Positions 9,422 to 21,400 of a DNA stretch of 31,537 nucleotides are shown one piece after another. Source of the stretch: Phaeoceros laevis (lineage: Eukaryota; Anthocerotophyta; Anthocerotopsida; Notothyladales); contig JBNGIQ010009319.1 in the NCBI GenBank assembly GCA_049999765.1, forward strand, positions 108,657-140,193, written 5' to 3'. A program made the translations under genes and the position numbers. The notes beneath the pieces are model-generated. The model was not told the DNA's origin and did no database searches. It was given only the letters and a program-made list of their open reading frames with translations. The number at the start of each line of letters is the position of its first letter. The first letter of the stretch is position 1.

Positions 9422-12400
9422 TTACATGCCTATTCCCAAGCCCCAGTAGGCTTGCAAGTAGGCCAAGTAAGCTGCATGCTGCTGTTGAATGATGGTTTGC
9501 ATCGCAGTAAACTCCTCCTGCATGAATCACACCTTTTGAGCTTGCCACGCATGAATTTCCCATCCACTCATTCCAGAAAGTGTTGCAAGGTTGTGTAGGG
9601 TCTAAGTCATTTTGACATGCTGAGGCCACTGAAAATCTGACCCAAATAGTATGCTGGTATCTACAGGGCTATAGTGACTGACATTGAACTCGACTGATGT
9701 TTTAGTGAAAACGGCTCACCTGAGTTTGCGGCATTTGAAGCATTTGTGGTAATTGCACCATTTGGGCCATCTGCGCCATTTGTGCCATCTGTGCAATCTG
9801 TGCCATCTGTGCCGGTTGTGCTAGCTGACTCATCTGGGATATCGTCGAAGCCACAGCTGCTTGGTCTGTTGGCTGTACGCTTTGTTGGTCGGTGACAGCT
9901 CCTTGTACAGGGAGGGATTGTACAGGTTGATTGTGTTGCTGGGACATGCAGTGGTTTACTATTGCTTGAGGAAGTGGATGTTGACAGTTCACAGTTGTCT
10001 GGTTAACTGTAGGTTGAGTCATCATCTGCTGAGTGGGATTTGCTACAGAATGGTTTGTAGGAGGAGCCTGAACCAATTCATAACTACTTGTAATGTCTTG
10101 TCTTGCAGCTCCTAACACTTTTGTGGCCGTTGTGGCAGGAGGGGGATGATCAAAAATGCAAGTTGCCCCGAACTTGCATAAACCAGTTTTCATGTAATAA
10201 GCACAAACTCCGGGGTGAGCTCCATTCTGTTATAGTCAAACCATTTCAAAGTATAAGAGATATGAAGTGGTCCTAGATGGTTCAAACAAGACCAAGTGTG
10301 GTTATGGTAGTATACATATGAGATAGTGACTTTGAAGAATTCAAGAAGACTCTAACTATTGAGAAAACAAGATAAGAAAACAAGATTAGCAGAGCTAAAT
10401 GTCTCCTCTAAGCCAAGGTGTCTTTAAAGCCTTAAGCAAACCATAGCCAGCCAACATGTGGCATACACTAATTTTCTAGGCATGTATGTGTGGCCTTCCT
10501 CTTGTGGTGTTGGTTTGTTTTTACTGCTTTGGGTTTGAGGATGCAAAATGCTTGGTTAACTAAGCACATTATTTTCCCACATTAGATATAGAGTGTGTGA
10601 TGTGATGTGATTTTATTTGAGGAGGTTGATGCGGTTCCATAGTAGACACCATGCAAAATCTCATGCCTTCAATCATGGTAGTTAGGTACACAAAATGTAA
10701 CAGCAAAACAAAGGATGGATATACGTGGAAGCTTCATAAAACTTGTATTTTTTCAATTGGAGGTTCACACAAACACGCATGGAAGGCAAAAATGATCTCA
10801 TTGAGGGAGACTCATGTCAATGACTCTAAAAATTACAGCTAAGATAACTACTTGCATAAAGCATTGGTGCATATACAGTGATTATGGAGAACAACACATA
10901 CCTTTGCCCCATCCACAGACAACAACGGCACTATTGCAGTTCCATCTGTAACAAGCAACAAAGAACTATTTACTGAGCAAATATTTATCATGTGCTGGAA
11001 ATGGGTGCACTTAAAATGTGGGAACTCACTTGATCTTACTTCAGGATGATTGAACTTGCAGGTAATTCCATACTTACAGCTGCACAAAAAAATCACTAAA
11101 AGTAAGCATATGCAACATGAACATTCGATACGTATTCTGCATGTCAGCTAACAGAACATGAATGTACTAACTTTTTTATGATGCACAATAATCTAATGCA
11201 AATATTTATAAATTGTTCGGTTATTGTTAGATATCAGATATACTAACTTTTTATGATGCACAATAATCTAAGGCAAATATTTATAGGTTGTTCGGTTATT
11301 GTTAGATATCAGAAAAAGTCGTACCTCCCAGTCTTAACATAGAACACACAATCAAGGACTCCCTGCAAATTATATTCAAAAAGGTTGCAGTAAGGAAAAC
11401 AATCTAAGAATTATAATAGTGAACAACTTTTGTACAGTTTATAAATTCAACAATATTCCTTGGAACACTCTCTTTTTTTTTGCAAAGTTCAATTACTTAG
11501 ACGACTGTGGTTAGCACTTTACTTGTCTTAGAGGTAAGCCTTTGGAATTGAGGGTCGCAGCAGTCCTTATGTCTGATAAGCCTGGTACGCCCTCATCAGA
11601 GCCATGTTTCGAGTCTCCTTGTGCTGCAGCTCCAGAAAGCCTCTCAGGAGGATGGTTAAACCTACACTTGGTGCCATATTTGCAATCTCCCGTTTTTATA
11701 TAATACTTCAAGCACAAGTACAAATATAAATTAATACAAATGCTTGATTAATAGTGAATAAAATATAGCAAGTGTTGAATAAACTATTTGAAGCTTTACT
11801 TACTGCACAATCAGCCTCTCCGGGTCGAACTGGTAATGGTCCTCTGTCCTGATGTTCATGAGTCTGTTTAGTATATGGAGTTGAGCAATTTTAGTGCACC
11901 TCAGCTTCATTCTTAAAGCAACAAGCTAATGAGTTCATTCTCTTACGTCTTTCCATCCAGGAATGCCACCAAATGGAACCCAAGTAGGATGATCAAATCG
12001 ACAAGTTACTCCAAAGCTACATGTTCGCGTGGCCATGTAGTATGCACATTCCTTGTCTCCTGGCCTTTGTGGATAAATAGGAAGTGGAAGAGCTGCAACT
12101 GCTGCTGCTACGGCGGCGGTGGTGGCACTAACACCAGGAGTACCAGTGGTAGCATTCTCTTGCCTAGGACGCTTAGACACAACACCGGGAGGAGGTGAAG
12201 CTTCTATATATTCAAAATAGAAAACATAGTTGTGTAGAGATAGAGATGATCATTAGCCAAAGATATAGTAAATCCAGAAAAAAAAGGGACCCCCAAATTG
12301 GTCAGTTAACAACGTAACATTATTCAAATTGTGCACAATATTACCGGAAGTAGTTTAATATAGTATATTCCGTATTGCAGTTTATCGTGGTAGTAGAGGG

Positions 12401-13563
12401 CCAAATAATGATAAAGGCCAACATATATATAGCAGCACACCAAGCAGTAGCCATGATTTCATTTCCAATAGTATTATGTACCAATGCATTGCGGACAACA
12501 TCATTTGTTAGAGAATTGTTGGACTTTGAAAATTAACACATTGTCATATACAAACCTAACATCACATTACATCAAAGGCACCAAAATCCAAAAGAGAAGC
12601 CTTGGACATCAAAAGCATAGCAAAACAGCCCTCAATATGAAATATGAATATCTTTTGGAGCTTGTAACGTGTAATAGATTACTATTTTCGAAAATAAAGG
12701 AATGTATAGAAAAAAGTCCTCATGACCCACATTCCAAGCACCCATTAGTAATTCCCAAAAAAATAAATGAATTAATAGCCTCAAATTTTGAGCATCTATT
12801 GATGATGTCCAAGGTAACAAGGAAATGCAATAATCTTCTCATCAAGCAATAGAAGATGTTGTGTGCTTAAAGAGATGATTTTTTGTAAGTGATATAAATA
12901 CTTTATCAAAGATATTAGGCACGATAGCTAAATTTAATATTACCTAAAAAACCAACATCATGATTTTGCTTACTATTCAAGTATCAAGCATGACGGTTTG
13001 TATTAAAAGTGTAAAAAAAATCTTTCCATACCAATTCAAATTGACCTTCACTATTAAAAATTGCTCACTCTATGCCATCATCTACAATATGTCAGGAATC
13101 ATCAAAGTGAACAATGGGCATATAGCCCTTTGTGTGACAAGTGTAGAAAAATAGTATTGATGCTGTATTTATTTTTTATCCTTAGCTAATAAATAGCTAA
13201 GTATACAGAAATATCTAGCAAGATATATAGAGAGATATCCAGATTTAAAAATCTCGAATATATTGAAACTCAAGCATATCATGTACATTGATAATTTTGG
13301 AACAAAATAAAACTTCTTTACAAGTGTTTAGAAGATATACCTTCTTCACTTGGTCTTTTAGTCCCACAAGAATTTTGATCGTAAGTGTAATTTTCCGACG
13401 TATACATAGTAGGAAAAGATTGCATAGCAACTTGTGGTTGTGTGGTAGCCATTGTTGCTTGAGTATAAACTTGTGCAGTTGATGCTCCCTCAGGTTGTGT
13501 AGAATGATAGTATTGTGTAGTATACTGAGGTGGTGGGTAGAATTGAGGAGTAGGAGTTGCCAT
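9422..13563 (-). CDS. HUA1-like: HUA1-like CCCH zinc-finger RNA-binding protein
   Basis: Likely nuclear RNA-binding protein related to Arabidopsis HUA1 (ENHANCER OF AG-4 1), which acts in pre-mRNA processing. Nine exons on the minus strand: 13563-13341, 12200-11947, 11848-11804, 11705-11523, 11362-11325, 11079-11030, 10945-10902, 10226-9720, 9517-9422, giving 479 residues with all phases consistent. There are four C-x8-C-x5-C-x3-H fingers at about 126-145, 173-192, 240-259 and 287-306. Diagnostic HUA1 segments are [18 protein letters not shown] after finger 1, NSKGLPLR before finger 3 and FDHPPPA after finger 4. HUA1 itself has six fingers; its third and fifth have no counterpart here. Fingers 2 and 3 are split by introns. 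After finger 4 comes a Gln-rich tail with a Met-Ala-Gln repeat (about 409-448) and an aromatic end ([16 protein letters not shown]). The N-terminus is rich in Gln, Tyr, Thr and Pro. Confidence 0.88.
9720..9842 (-). repeat. Met-Ala-Gln coding 9-bp repeat in the HUA1-like gene
   Basis: On the plus strand, units close to CTGTGCCAT repeat, translating on the minus strand to MAQ/IAQ/LAQ/PAQ tripeptides at the end of exon 8. The units vary, so this is an old or diverged minisatellite. Confidence 0.8.
11165..11313. repeat. 76-bp tandem duplication in HUA1-like intron 5
   Basis: The segment beginning tactaactttttt at 11165 is followed directly by a second copy from 11241 with a few substitutions and one fewer T in its run. 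Both copies end in gttagatatcaga. The duplication lies entirely within the intron between exons 5 and 6 and is AT-rich. Confidence 0.9.
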
Positions 13564-15463
13564 TAGTTTAGTAGCACTATAGCAATATCAATTTTCTCAA
13601 ATTACTACGATAGTTATGGTATAGTATTGGGATCAAATCTTTTTTGCTTATTAAAATAGGTTCGAAAGTTCAATGGACAACACATATGTAGTTCAGTATT
13701 AAAAGGATGAAAAACCAATATGAACATAAAATTTAACTAGGGGAGAAAATATTTTCAATATATTATGGTTGAACAAGCAAACTTTGTCCTCTTGGTGTGA
13801 AAGAACTTTATAGTAGGATCAGGCATTGGCAAGGCCTGTCATGTTTGAACTTGCAAGACGGAGAACGACTTCCAGGTCAGGCAAGGGAAGGACGCAGCTT
13901 GGAAGAAAGGAAGACAAAGCAGTTGGCGGCAGGAACAAAAGAGTAGGCAGAAACGTAGGAAGCGGCTAAGCTGGGGCCTAACTGAAAGGGGCTGGGAGCG
14001 TGAGTGGAGGGCCACGTGGCGTCGGGGCGGTTATCTCGTCCCCTTCAGTTTGCTTGCTGCAGCTCGGGCTGCTCGGAGCATCGAGTCTCCCCCATTTTCG
14101 AGCGAGCGCCTTCCAGCGCAATCGGGACTGCGTGCTTTGGTCTCGCCTTGGACTGCGCTTGGCCGTGCCATGCCCGAACAAGCTGCCAGAGATGGCGGTA
14201 GCGGCACAGGCAGAGCTCCAAGCGGCGTTACGCAGAAAGGCTTCTGTTCCGCCTCCGGCTCATTCTCCACTAAAGCTTTTTGCTGCCAAAAGGCGTGCCG
14301 CCGCGGCCCTTGGAACTCTTGATCTCGGCTGCTCCCTCGGCTGCTGCCCTGTGCCATCCCCTGCCGTCTCCTGCTCGTGCTCCCGACCTGGCACTCTTTG
14401 GCCACTGGGCCTGCTCTCCCCGGCGCCTGCTCTCGCACGTTGAAGTCCGTCCGGCTGCTGGTTCAGCTCACTTCTTGATGCCTTGTGCTGACCAAGCTTG
14501 TACCGCTTCCTCCTTGAAGCTCTTGCGCTCGTGGATGGTCTCTGATTGTGGCGTCTGTTCGAACCGGGACTACTGGCGCTCTGGATTGCTTGGTATGGAA
14601 CCCCGCTGCGTCTGCTCCAGCCGTAAGGTTGGCATTTAGTCTTGCACTCTCGATCTAGCTTTCAATTCAATTTTGCACATGTGCTTGCTGGTGTAGTCGC
14701 TGAGCCTATTGTGTCTGGATTAGTGGAATGACGGGTGCAGCTTACCATATTGTAGATCTGTAGAGTTCCAAGGGTGATGATGTGAATTGAATTTCGGTAG
14801 TTCTTGTATCTTTCATCAGTCCCTTCTGGGATTTGATCACAGATTAAGCTCATTGAGCTCTGATGCATAGAATTGGTCCCTTTCGTTGAGTTTCCAAGCA
14901 CATCTCACTTCATCAGGTTGGGGTCAACGGATCTTATCGCTAATCTGCCAGAGTTTGGAGCTCAGCCACTCCATGTCCTTAGATTGGGAGGAGTCCTCAG
15001 TGTCTCTAAGGTGCTTGAATTCACTATGTTGCTGTTATTGAAGCCGGACATACGTCTTGTCAGTTGTTTCGGCAAGTCGAAAACCGTTAGGGATTCCCAG
15101 ACCTGTCGACGTGATTTGAATCGAAGTTCTTCTACCACAGTTCTTCTTTCAACCGGGTGAACTTCACAGCTTGGAATTGGATTTCATCACCAGTCAAGTC
15201 ATGAATAGAGGATCTGTCGAGCTCATGGAGTGCCTTGATAGGACATACAAGCTTCAGAACTGTCCAGTTAACCAGCTTCTTAGGGTTTTCGAATTGCACC
15301 TGATCTGATGTGACTTGTTCTGCAGGGCATCCATTGGCTCGAGTTTTCCGGTATAGTTCCTGCGGATTAGGACCCGAAAGGTGAACTTTATGCTGTTCAC
15401 AAGACAAAGATTCTCCAATCTTCAATTTCGTTCTGAATCCAGTTTTTTTCTTGGCGTCAAACA
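13564..15463. promoter_or_regulatory. Divergent upstream region of the HUA1-like and C2H2 genes
   Basis: About 1.9 kb separate two start codons that point away from each other. Composition changes sharply: 13564-13840 is AT-rich like the HUA1-like introns, while about 13980-14640 is GC-rich with open frames on both strands, which is expected by chance at this composition. The rest, to 15463, is of average composition and may be the C2H2 5' leader. No protein family was recognised. Confidence 0.4.
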
Positions 15464-18163
15464 ATGAGAGAAGCACTTGAAGATGAGGGTGACAAGGAGA
15501 CAGTCCTCGACGGGTTATTCCTGCCGCAGGCATTTAATACATGCACAGAGTGTACGAAGGAAGAGTTCGTTCGGCAACTGCCCTGTTGTCAACACAAGCC
15601 CGGAGCGGCTTCGTGCCTGGAGCTTGGACAAGAAGTTCCATCTCCGGAGGAGGAATTCGATACCAAGCAAAATACCAGCGTCAAAAACTACTGCGAGCTC
15701 AGTTTGGATGACGCGAGGCGTCGTCTTACATGCCGGAACGACAGCGTTGCACATCATGACTCTGAGCTCGGATTCGACGATGACGGAAGCAGCATAAACA
15801 TCGAAGGCGGCGACCATCTCTGCCGCCTTTGCCAGAGGAGGTTTCCTACTGCTAGAGCGTTGGGTGGGCACCTGCGCTCCCATGGCTCTTTGTCACCAGA
15901 TGATGGAACTTCCTGCGACAACATTGTGGATGGTGTGGACGAGGAGCAGGCATTTGGCAGTTCGGGCGTTCACTGCTCTTCCCTGTACGCCGACACGGGT
16001 GCTAGCCATCCGTTACCTGTATTCTTTCCAAAAAGCATAGGCAGTTTCTCACTGCAAAGCTTAGAAGATCTTATTAAGGATTCCGGCAGTACAAGGCCAG
16101 GGGGCCAACACCAGCGAATGCGGCACGAAGAAAAGGAGTGCAGTGCTAAAAGTAGCACCGAAGTCAGGGAAGCGCAGGGGGAGGAGGAAGTAGTGTCTAC
16201 AAAGGTACCTGACATTTCTCCATGTGCAAACGCCGGTGGACTTCCGCAAGTTTCGACCCACAGTTGTGAGGTCTGTGAGAAGATGTTCGAAAGCGCGGCA
16301 GAATTGGAGCTTCACAGAAAAGTGCACCCTCAGTATGGCCTGCGGAGTAATCCAAAACGCAGTCGCAGATTCATAGACCAGGACTACACTTTCGACGAAG
16401 CAACATCCAGTGTGCCGCTGAAGAAGACTGCCTCAATCTTCAGCGAAAAAGCTAGAGCATGCACCGAATGTGGAAAGGAATTTTCCTCATGGAAGGCTCT
16501 GTTTGGGCATATGAGATGCCATCCAGAAAGAGAGTGGAGGGGGATCCAACCTCCAGAGAATATCTCAAAACAGGGCAGTGGTAGCAGCTCCATGCCACTG
16601 CCACGCCGCAGGAAAAAACCGTCCAGCAACAACACAACCACAGCTAATCCTGTCACCCCTGTTGTTTCGCTGTGTGAATCACAACCATGCTGTGAGCCTG
16701 AACAGAAAGAGGCTGATGGCACAAAAATCTTGTCCGACGATGAGAGTGACACAGAAAGCATCGAGGCAGCCTACATGAACGGTAGCATGCACCCGAGCTT
16801 TCATGGATGGATGACTGGGAAGCGTTCTAAGCGCCCACGACAGTTCGTTCGCTCATCGCCAGATGCTTATCAGCGTGCTTCTGAAGTGACACCAGCGACA
16901 ACACTTACTGAGATCAAGGAGGAACAAGACATGGCCAACTGCCTCGTGATGTTGGCGTGTGCTGGAAGGAGCCTCAGGCAAAGAAGCACAGACCAACACC
17001 AACCAAAAGAGTCCACTTGTGTGGACATAATTCATGGCAGTCAGCCTGACACAAAGGAACCATTAGAAGCGTCCACTGGAGCAACCTGCCCAAATTGGAA
17101 TGGCAGACCCGCCTTGCCCCCAATGAAGTACGAGAAAGAGATTGAGAAGGACTTGGACGGTGGCAGCTTGTGCGAAGAAAATGATGAGGACGACGACGGC
17201 CTTGACTCGAGTGCTGGGGGATGTAGGCTCAAGTATGAATGCACTACATGCAAGAGGATTTTCAAATCCCACCAAGCTTTAGGTGGCCATCGTGCAAGTC
17301 ACAAGAAGGTTAAGGGTTGCTTTGCCCGAACCAACATGGGAACTGGCCCGCCAGACATGCAAGAAGACGGGGTCAGTGAGGAGTTTCTCAAATCCAAGGA
17401 GCTCTTTTCAACGTTTGAGCTCCAAGACACGTCCCAAAGTGACGATGGCCGAGACAGTTACCTGGTCAAAGAGGAGAGTGAGGAGATAGTAAGTGTTGCA
17501 AGAAAACTGAAGGGCCACGAATGTTCCATCTGTCACCGAGTCTTCACCTCTGGCCAAGCCCTTGGAGGGCACAAAAGATGCCACTGGGGAGGTGCAGGGT
17601 CTAGTTCCGAACTTACCGCTGTGGTTTCCAGCAACACCAAGCAAACGGTGCTGCAGATGAGTCAGGCAAGGACCTCCGCGGAAAAAGTTTTAGATTTGAA
17701 TTTGCCAGCGGCAGGAGAGGATACAGACTGTGTTCGTGACCTGGGACCTTTGACCCCACCACATGCTAATCGACTGGCATCTGCTTCAAGTCTGGCAAGC
17801 GCTGAAAGGACCATTGGTTTTCTGGTTCACAGGAAAACAAGGACGGGTCTCGATATCCTAGAAGGTGAAACCAAATCACAGGAAGAGGATGAGGAGTTGA
17901 ACCTCTACAGTACAGAAGATTGTGTCGCTTCACATCAAGGGGATGAAATGGTGGAAACTTCAATGACGAGGGGCCAGGATGGCATGGATGTGACTGTAAA
18001 GACGAACTTCATGGAGGATGGGATGGAGTTCAGTTGTGCTAGATACCTGAGGTGCAACATTTGTGACAGGTTGTTCACCAGTATGGAAGCCTTCTGCAAC
18101 CACCGGAAAACTCATGCATGTATCATGGCGTCTGTTCCAGGCCTCACTCCAATTTCTGCTTAG
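15464..18163 (+). CDS. Six-finger C2H2 (ZAT-like) protein with DLNLP repression motif
   Basis: Intronless, 899 residues. Probable nuclear transcription repressor of the plant Q-type C2H2 class. Six C-x2-C-x12-H-x3-H fingers are seen: residues 120-140 (CRLCQRRFPTARALGGHLRSH region), 268-288, 333-353, 593-613, 687-707 and 864-884. Fingers 4 and 5 carry the plant QALGGH motif; finger 1 has RALGGH, finger 3 KALFGH, and fingers 2 and 6 are degenerate in this helix. An EAR-type DLNLP motif lies at 744-748. The order of an N-terminal RALGGH finger, two QALGGH fingers (YECTTCK... and HECSICH...) and DLNLP matches Arabidopsis ZAT1/ZAT4/ZAT9. This protein is about three times their length and has extra fingers before, between and after. 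Long acidic Ser-rich linkers separate the fingers. The start is the first ATG of the frame; targets are unknown. Confidence 0.9.
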   Translation: MREALEDEGDKETVLDGLFLPQAFNTCTECTKEEFVRQLPCCQHKPGAASCLELGQEVPSPEEEFDTKQNTSVKNYCELSLDDARRRLTCRNDSVAHHDSELGFDDDGSSINIEGGDHLCRLCQRRFPTARALGGHLRSHGSLSPDDGTSCDNIVDGVDEEQAFGSSGVHCSSLYADTGASHPLPVFFPKSIGSFSLQSLEDLIKDSGSTRPGGQHQRMRHEEKECSAKSSTEVREAQGEEEVVSTKVPDISPCANAGGLPQVSTHSCEVCEKMFESAAELELHRKVHPQYGLRSNPKRSRRFIDQDYTFDEATSSVPLKKTASIFSEKARACTECGKEFSSWKALFGHMRCHPEREWRGIQPPENISKQGSGSSSMPLPRRRKKPSSNNTTTANPVTPVVSLCESQPCCEPEQKEADGTKILSDDESDTESIEAAYMNGSMHPSFHGWMTGKRSKRPRQFVRSSPDAYQRASEVTPATTLTEIKEEQDMANCLVMLACAGRSLRQRSTDQHQPKESTCVDIIHGSQPDTKEPLEASTGATCPNWNGRPALPPMKYEKEIEKDLDGGSLCEENDEDDDGLDSSAGGCRLKYECTTCKRIFKSHQALGGHRASHKKVKGCFARTNMGTGPPDMQEDGVSEEFLKSKELFSTFELQDTSQSDDGRDSYLVKEESEEIVSVARKLKGHECSICHRVFTSGQALGGHKRCHWGGAGSSSELTAVVSSNTKQTVLQMSQARTSAEKVLDLNLPAAGEDTDCVRDLGPLTPPHANRLASASSLASAERTIGFLVHRKTRTGLDILEGETKSQEEDEELNLYSTEDCVASHQGDEMVETSMTRGQDGMDVTVKTNFMEDGMEFSCARYLRCNICDRLFTSMEAFCNHRKTHACIMASVPGLTPISA

Positions 18164-18426
18164 ACTAACGCTTTCTCAAATTTTACTTCCCATTGAATAG
18201 GTAGTTATTTTTGGGGCACAGCAAGTTGTGCACACCTTCATTCCTCATGACGTAATTATTGTGTCTCTCCATTGTATTTCACCCGAATGGGTCATCTGTA
18301 CTATTTCAGCGCCAACATTTACTGGAAAGGAAGAAATGAAATTGTGTTATGACCAACCTTTTCGCTTCTCGGGACCATTTGCATTCTGACTGTAACTGCC
18401 TGATGAAGAGTATGCTGTCGCTGTTG

Positions 18427-21400
18427 TCAATCAAGCTGAGAGATTAGAGTTTCCAGCAGGAGTTTACAGGTTGGAGGTTTTGTAGTTGGACCACACAGAA
18501 GATAAACCACGTTGCCTAGGGGACGCGCATAAACTCCTCCTTGCCGAAGGCGTTGTAGAAGGCCTTTAGCATGCATTGAAGCGTACCTGCATATGTGTGC
18601 CACTGTATTGGTTTTGATCTAGTATGCTGCTAAGATACGATCATTCTGCAGGAAACTGATAAAAATTCACTTACCCAGACTGAGATGGGTGTGTCCTCAG
18701 CTCCAAGGCGAATAAGGTGCCAATTGAGACGACTTTCTTCACCGCTGGATGTCCTGATATTGCATTTACTAACAGAGGATCCCACAACTGCGGAGACAGG
18801 CCTAGTGAGTGGAGGAAATAAAAAGAGATGCTGAACAACATGGCAAACAGACAGGTAGTACCTCCTTCAATCTCCTTAGTTTTGGATCTAGATTTGTGTT
18901 GATTGTAGGGTCAGCAAAACTTTGAAGCGCTGTGACTGCGGCCACGCACCCAACGGCATGCGCCGAGTAAGAGTGGCCATGTAACAGAGCATTAAGCTGG
19001 TACAAAAGACAGAAAAAACGTTAGCTTTAGCGCACCACAGATCATATACGTTAGCTTTTAACTTTCAGGAACCACAAACCATGAAATGGCTTCTGGTGCA
19101 CCGGACAAACTAAGAAGTTTGTGCGTTTAACAAGGCCTACCTTGGATGGCCCCTGAAGACTTCATAGACAGCCTCAGAAGCAAGAGTAACAGCTAACGGT
19201 ACCATTCCTCCAGTGAGAAGTTTTGAATAACATGCAATATCTGGAGTGACTTGCAAAAGCTCTCCTGCAGACTTTGGTAGTGGAAACCAACGATTAGTGC
19301 TAATCAGACCAGGTATATACAGGTCACTGACTGAAAGAGAAAATGCTGCTTAGTACCTGTGCACCAAGTCTCCAGCAGCCAGCAAACACTTCATCAAAAA
19401 TGACGGGAATGCGATGCTGCCTGCACTTTTGAACTAATACCCGCTGAAATAAGGGATCCAGCATTTGCATGCCCCCTGCTCCATGTACAACTGCGAATCC
19501 AAGCAAGAGTTACAGGAGGAGCGATCGTCAGCCATGGAAAGGGCGAGTCTACTGCTAATCTGAACTTCGACAGACGCTTGTACAAAAACCATTACAGTAC
19601 CGGGCTCCATGATCAGGGCAGCAATCTTTGTATTTTCCTCCTTAGAAATACACATCAAAAGTGCCTCCTCTATCACCGCACTATAGACCTCAGCCAGACT
19701 TGTGGCATCCCTAGACTCTGAGAATACATCTTCTTTTGTCTTCCAGAAAACGCTCCCTGCCACGCAGAAAACGTCGACAAAGTAGGCGACCACCCCAGCG
19801 TCAAAAATTCTGTTAGCTGGTCTGGGCCTTTCGGCTGATCACTAACAGAACATTTTGTACCTTGGTCGTTCACAACATCTTTGCCATATGCATCGGGCAG
19901 CTGCAGATGCCACAACTGGGATTGAAGAGAAACTGTAGGAGGCTCTAGAAACAAACCTCTCCCAGAATACCTGCACAATAGCTTAGGTTAAACGAAGTTC
20001 AACCTCGGGACGACACTGTTACCACATGAAACACAATACAAATACAGGGATGGCACTATATACCATGGCTGTTGGAGAAATCCGGTGAATGCAGACGGGG
20101 CCTGTGCCTCCATTGCTCCCAAAGTGTCACCATGGTAAGACCCCCTGAGAGCAAGAACCTTAAGTGCAAACCAATAGAAGTGTCATAGATGGCCAACTCT
20201 GGTAAACAAATTAACGAGGAACGTACTGCTGAACGTATGCCTCCCGACCTTGAATTGCAGACCTTCCTGTGATGACTGTTGGCCGTTTTCATATTCAGCA
20301 GCATAGCCGTGATCAACAGCAAACTTCCGAAAGGCCATCTTGATTGCTATCTCAACTGCAGTGGACCCGTTATCTGAAAAGTAAACACGATCTGCCCAAC
20401 CTGTCATCACGAAAATAATATAAGTGGCGCCACAATGAGTACCTAGAGAACCTGATGACACACCATAAAATTCAACCAACCTTGTCCCACTCCCTTCAGT
20501 AGCAGTTCGGTGCATCGAAGAGAAGGCTCGTGCACATTTTCAGGGAACATAACATGACCGTATCGCCCAGCTGCGTAGGCCATCTCTCTTGCCAGTTCCA
20601 GCTGAGATGTTCAAATGAGGAGCAGTAAACAAGTGGATTGAAGAAAAGAATAATGTCCCTGTATTCTGAACTCGAATCAAGCGTAAGCAAAGCAGCTTTC
20701 TCCAGCAATTAAGTCTTCAAACTACCTGGAGCTCTGCATTTGGTCCTTGTGTCCACCAGCTTGCACATCCATCAAACTGCTCCTTCATTAGATATCTTGT
20801 CCGGTCATGCTCAACCTGGAAAGTCAAAATGCGTCAGAAGCCAATGATGCCATGTAATGTGTAAAGTAAATGTATAACACGTCATGCAGACCAAGACGCT
20901 AACCTCAAACACCGAGAAATTTTCTCCACAACGGGAGTCTATGACTGTCACGCCCTGTTCGCAGACAAGTGAATGCTGTGTGAAGGGCCACCAAAGAGCT
21001 TTCATTGCCTTGGCAGGCATGCTTTGCAGTCTATCAAGTCTGCGCACATGGGCCTGTTCCAGTATATTTCGGAGATGAGTAAAAACTGTTTCCGAGCTCA
21101 AGTACCAAGCCCCCAAATCCTCTGCAGGATTTTCAGGAACAGATGCAAGTCCTATGACGGGAATCCTGAGAGCACAGAGTAGTCAATGTGCTTTAGGACC
21201 ACTCGATGGAGACTCCGGAAGATGATCCCGTTATTGCAAAAACTGGGAAGCCCCAGGTAAAAACCAGCAAGAGAGACACACTGCAGCTAGTTGTTAGATG
21301 CCCACCAATGTATAGATAAGCGGTTAGAAGCCATTTGTCACCTGTTTCGGAAGTGGTTCTGCAAGGCTTCTTTATTCCCCATTCCGTTATCTATCACAAT

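Noticed and set aside
14000-14443. Plus and minus open frames of 135-147 codons
   Set aside because: They overlap on both strands in GC-rich DNA where stops are rare, and no domain or conserved motif is visible.
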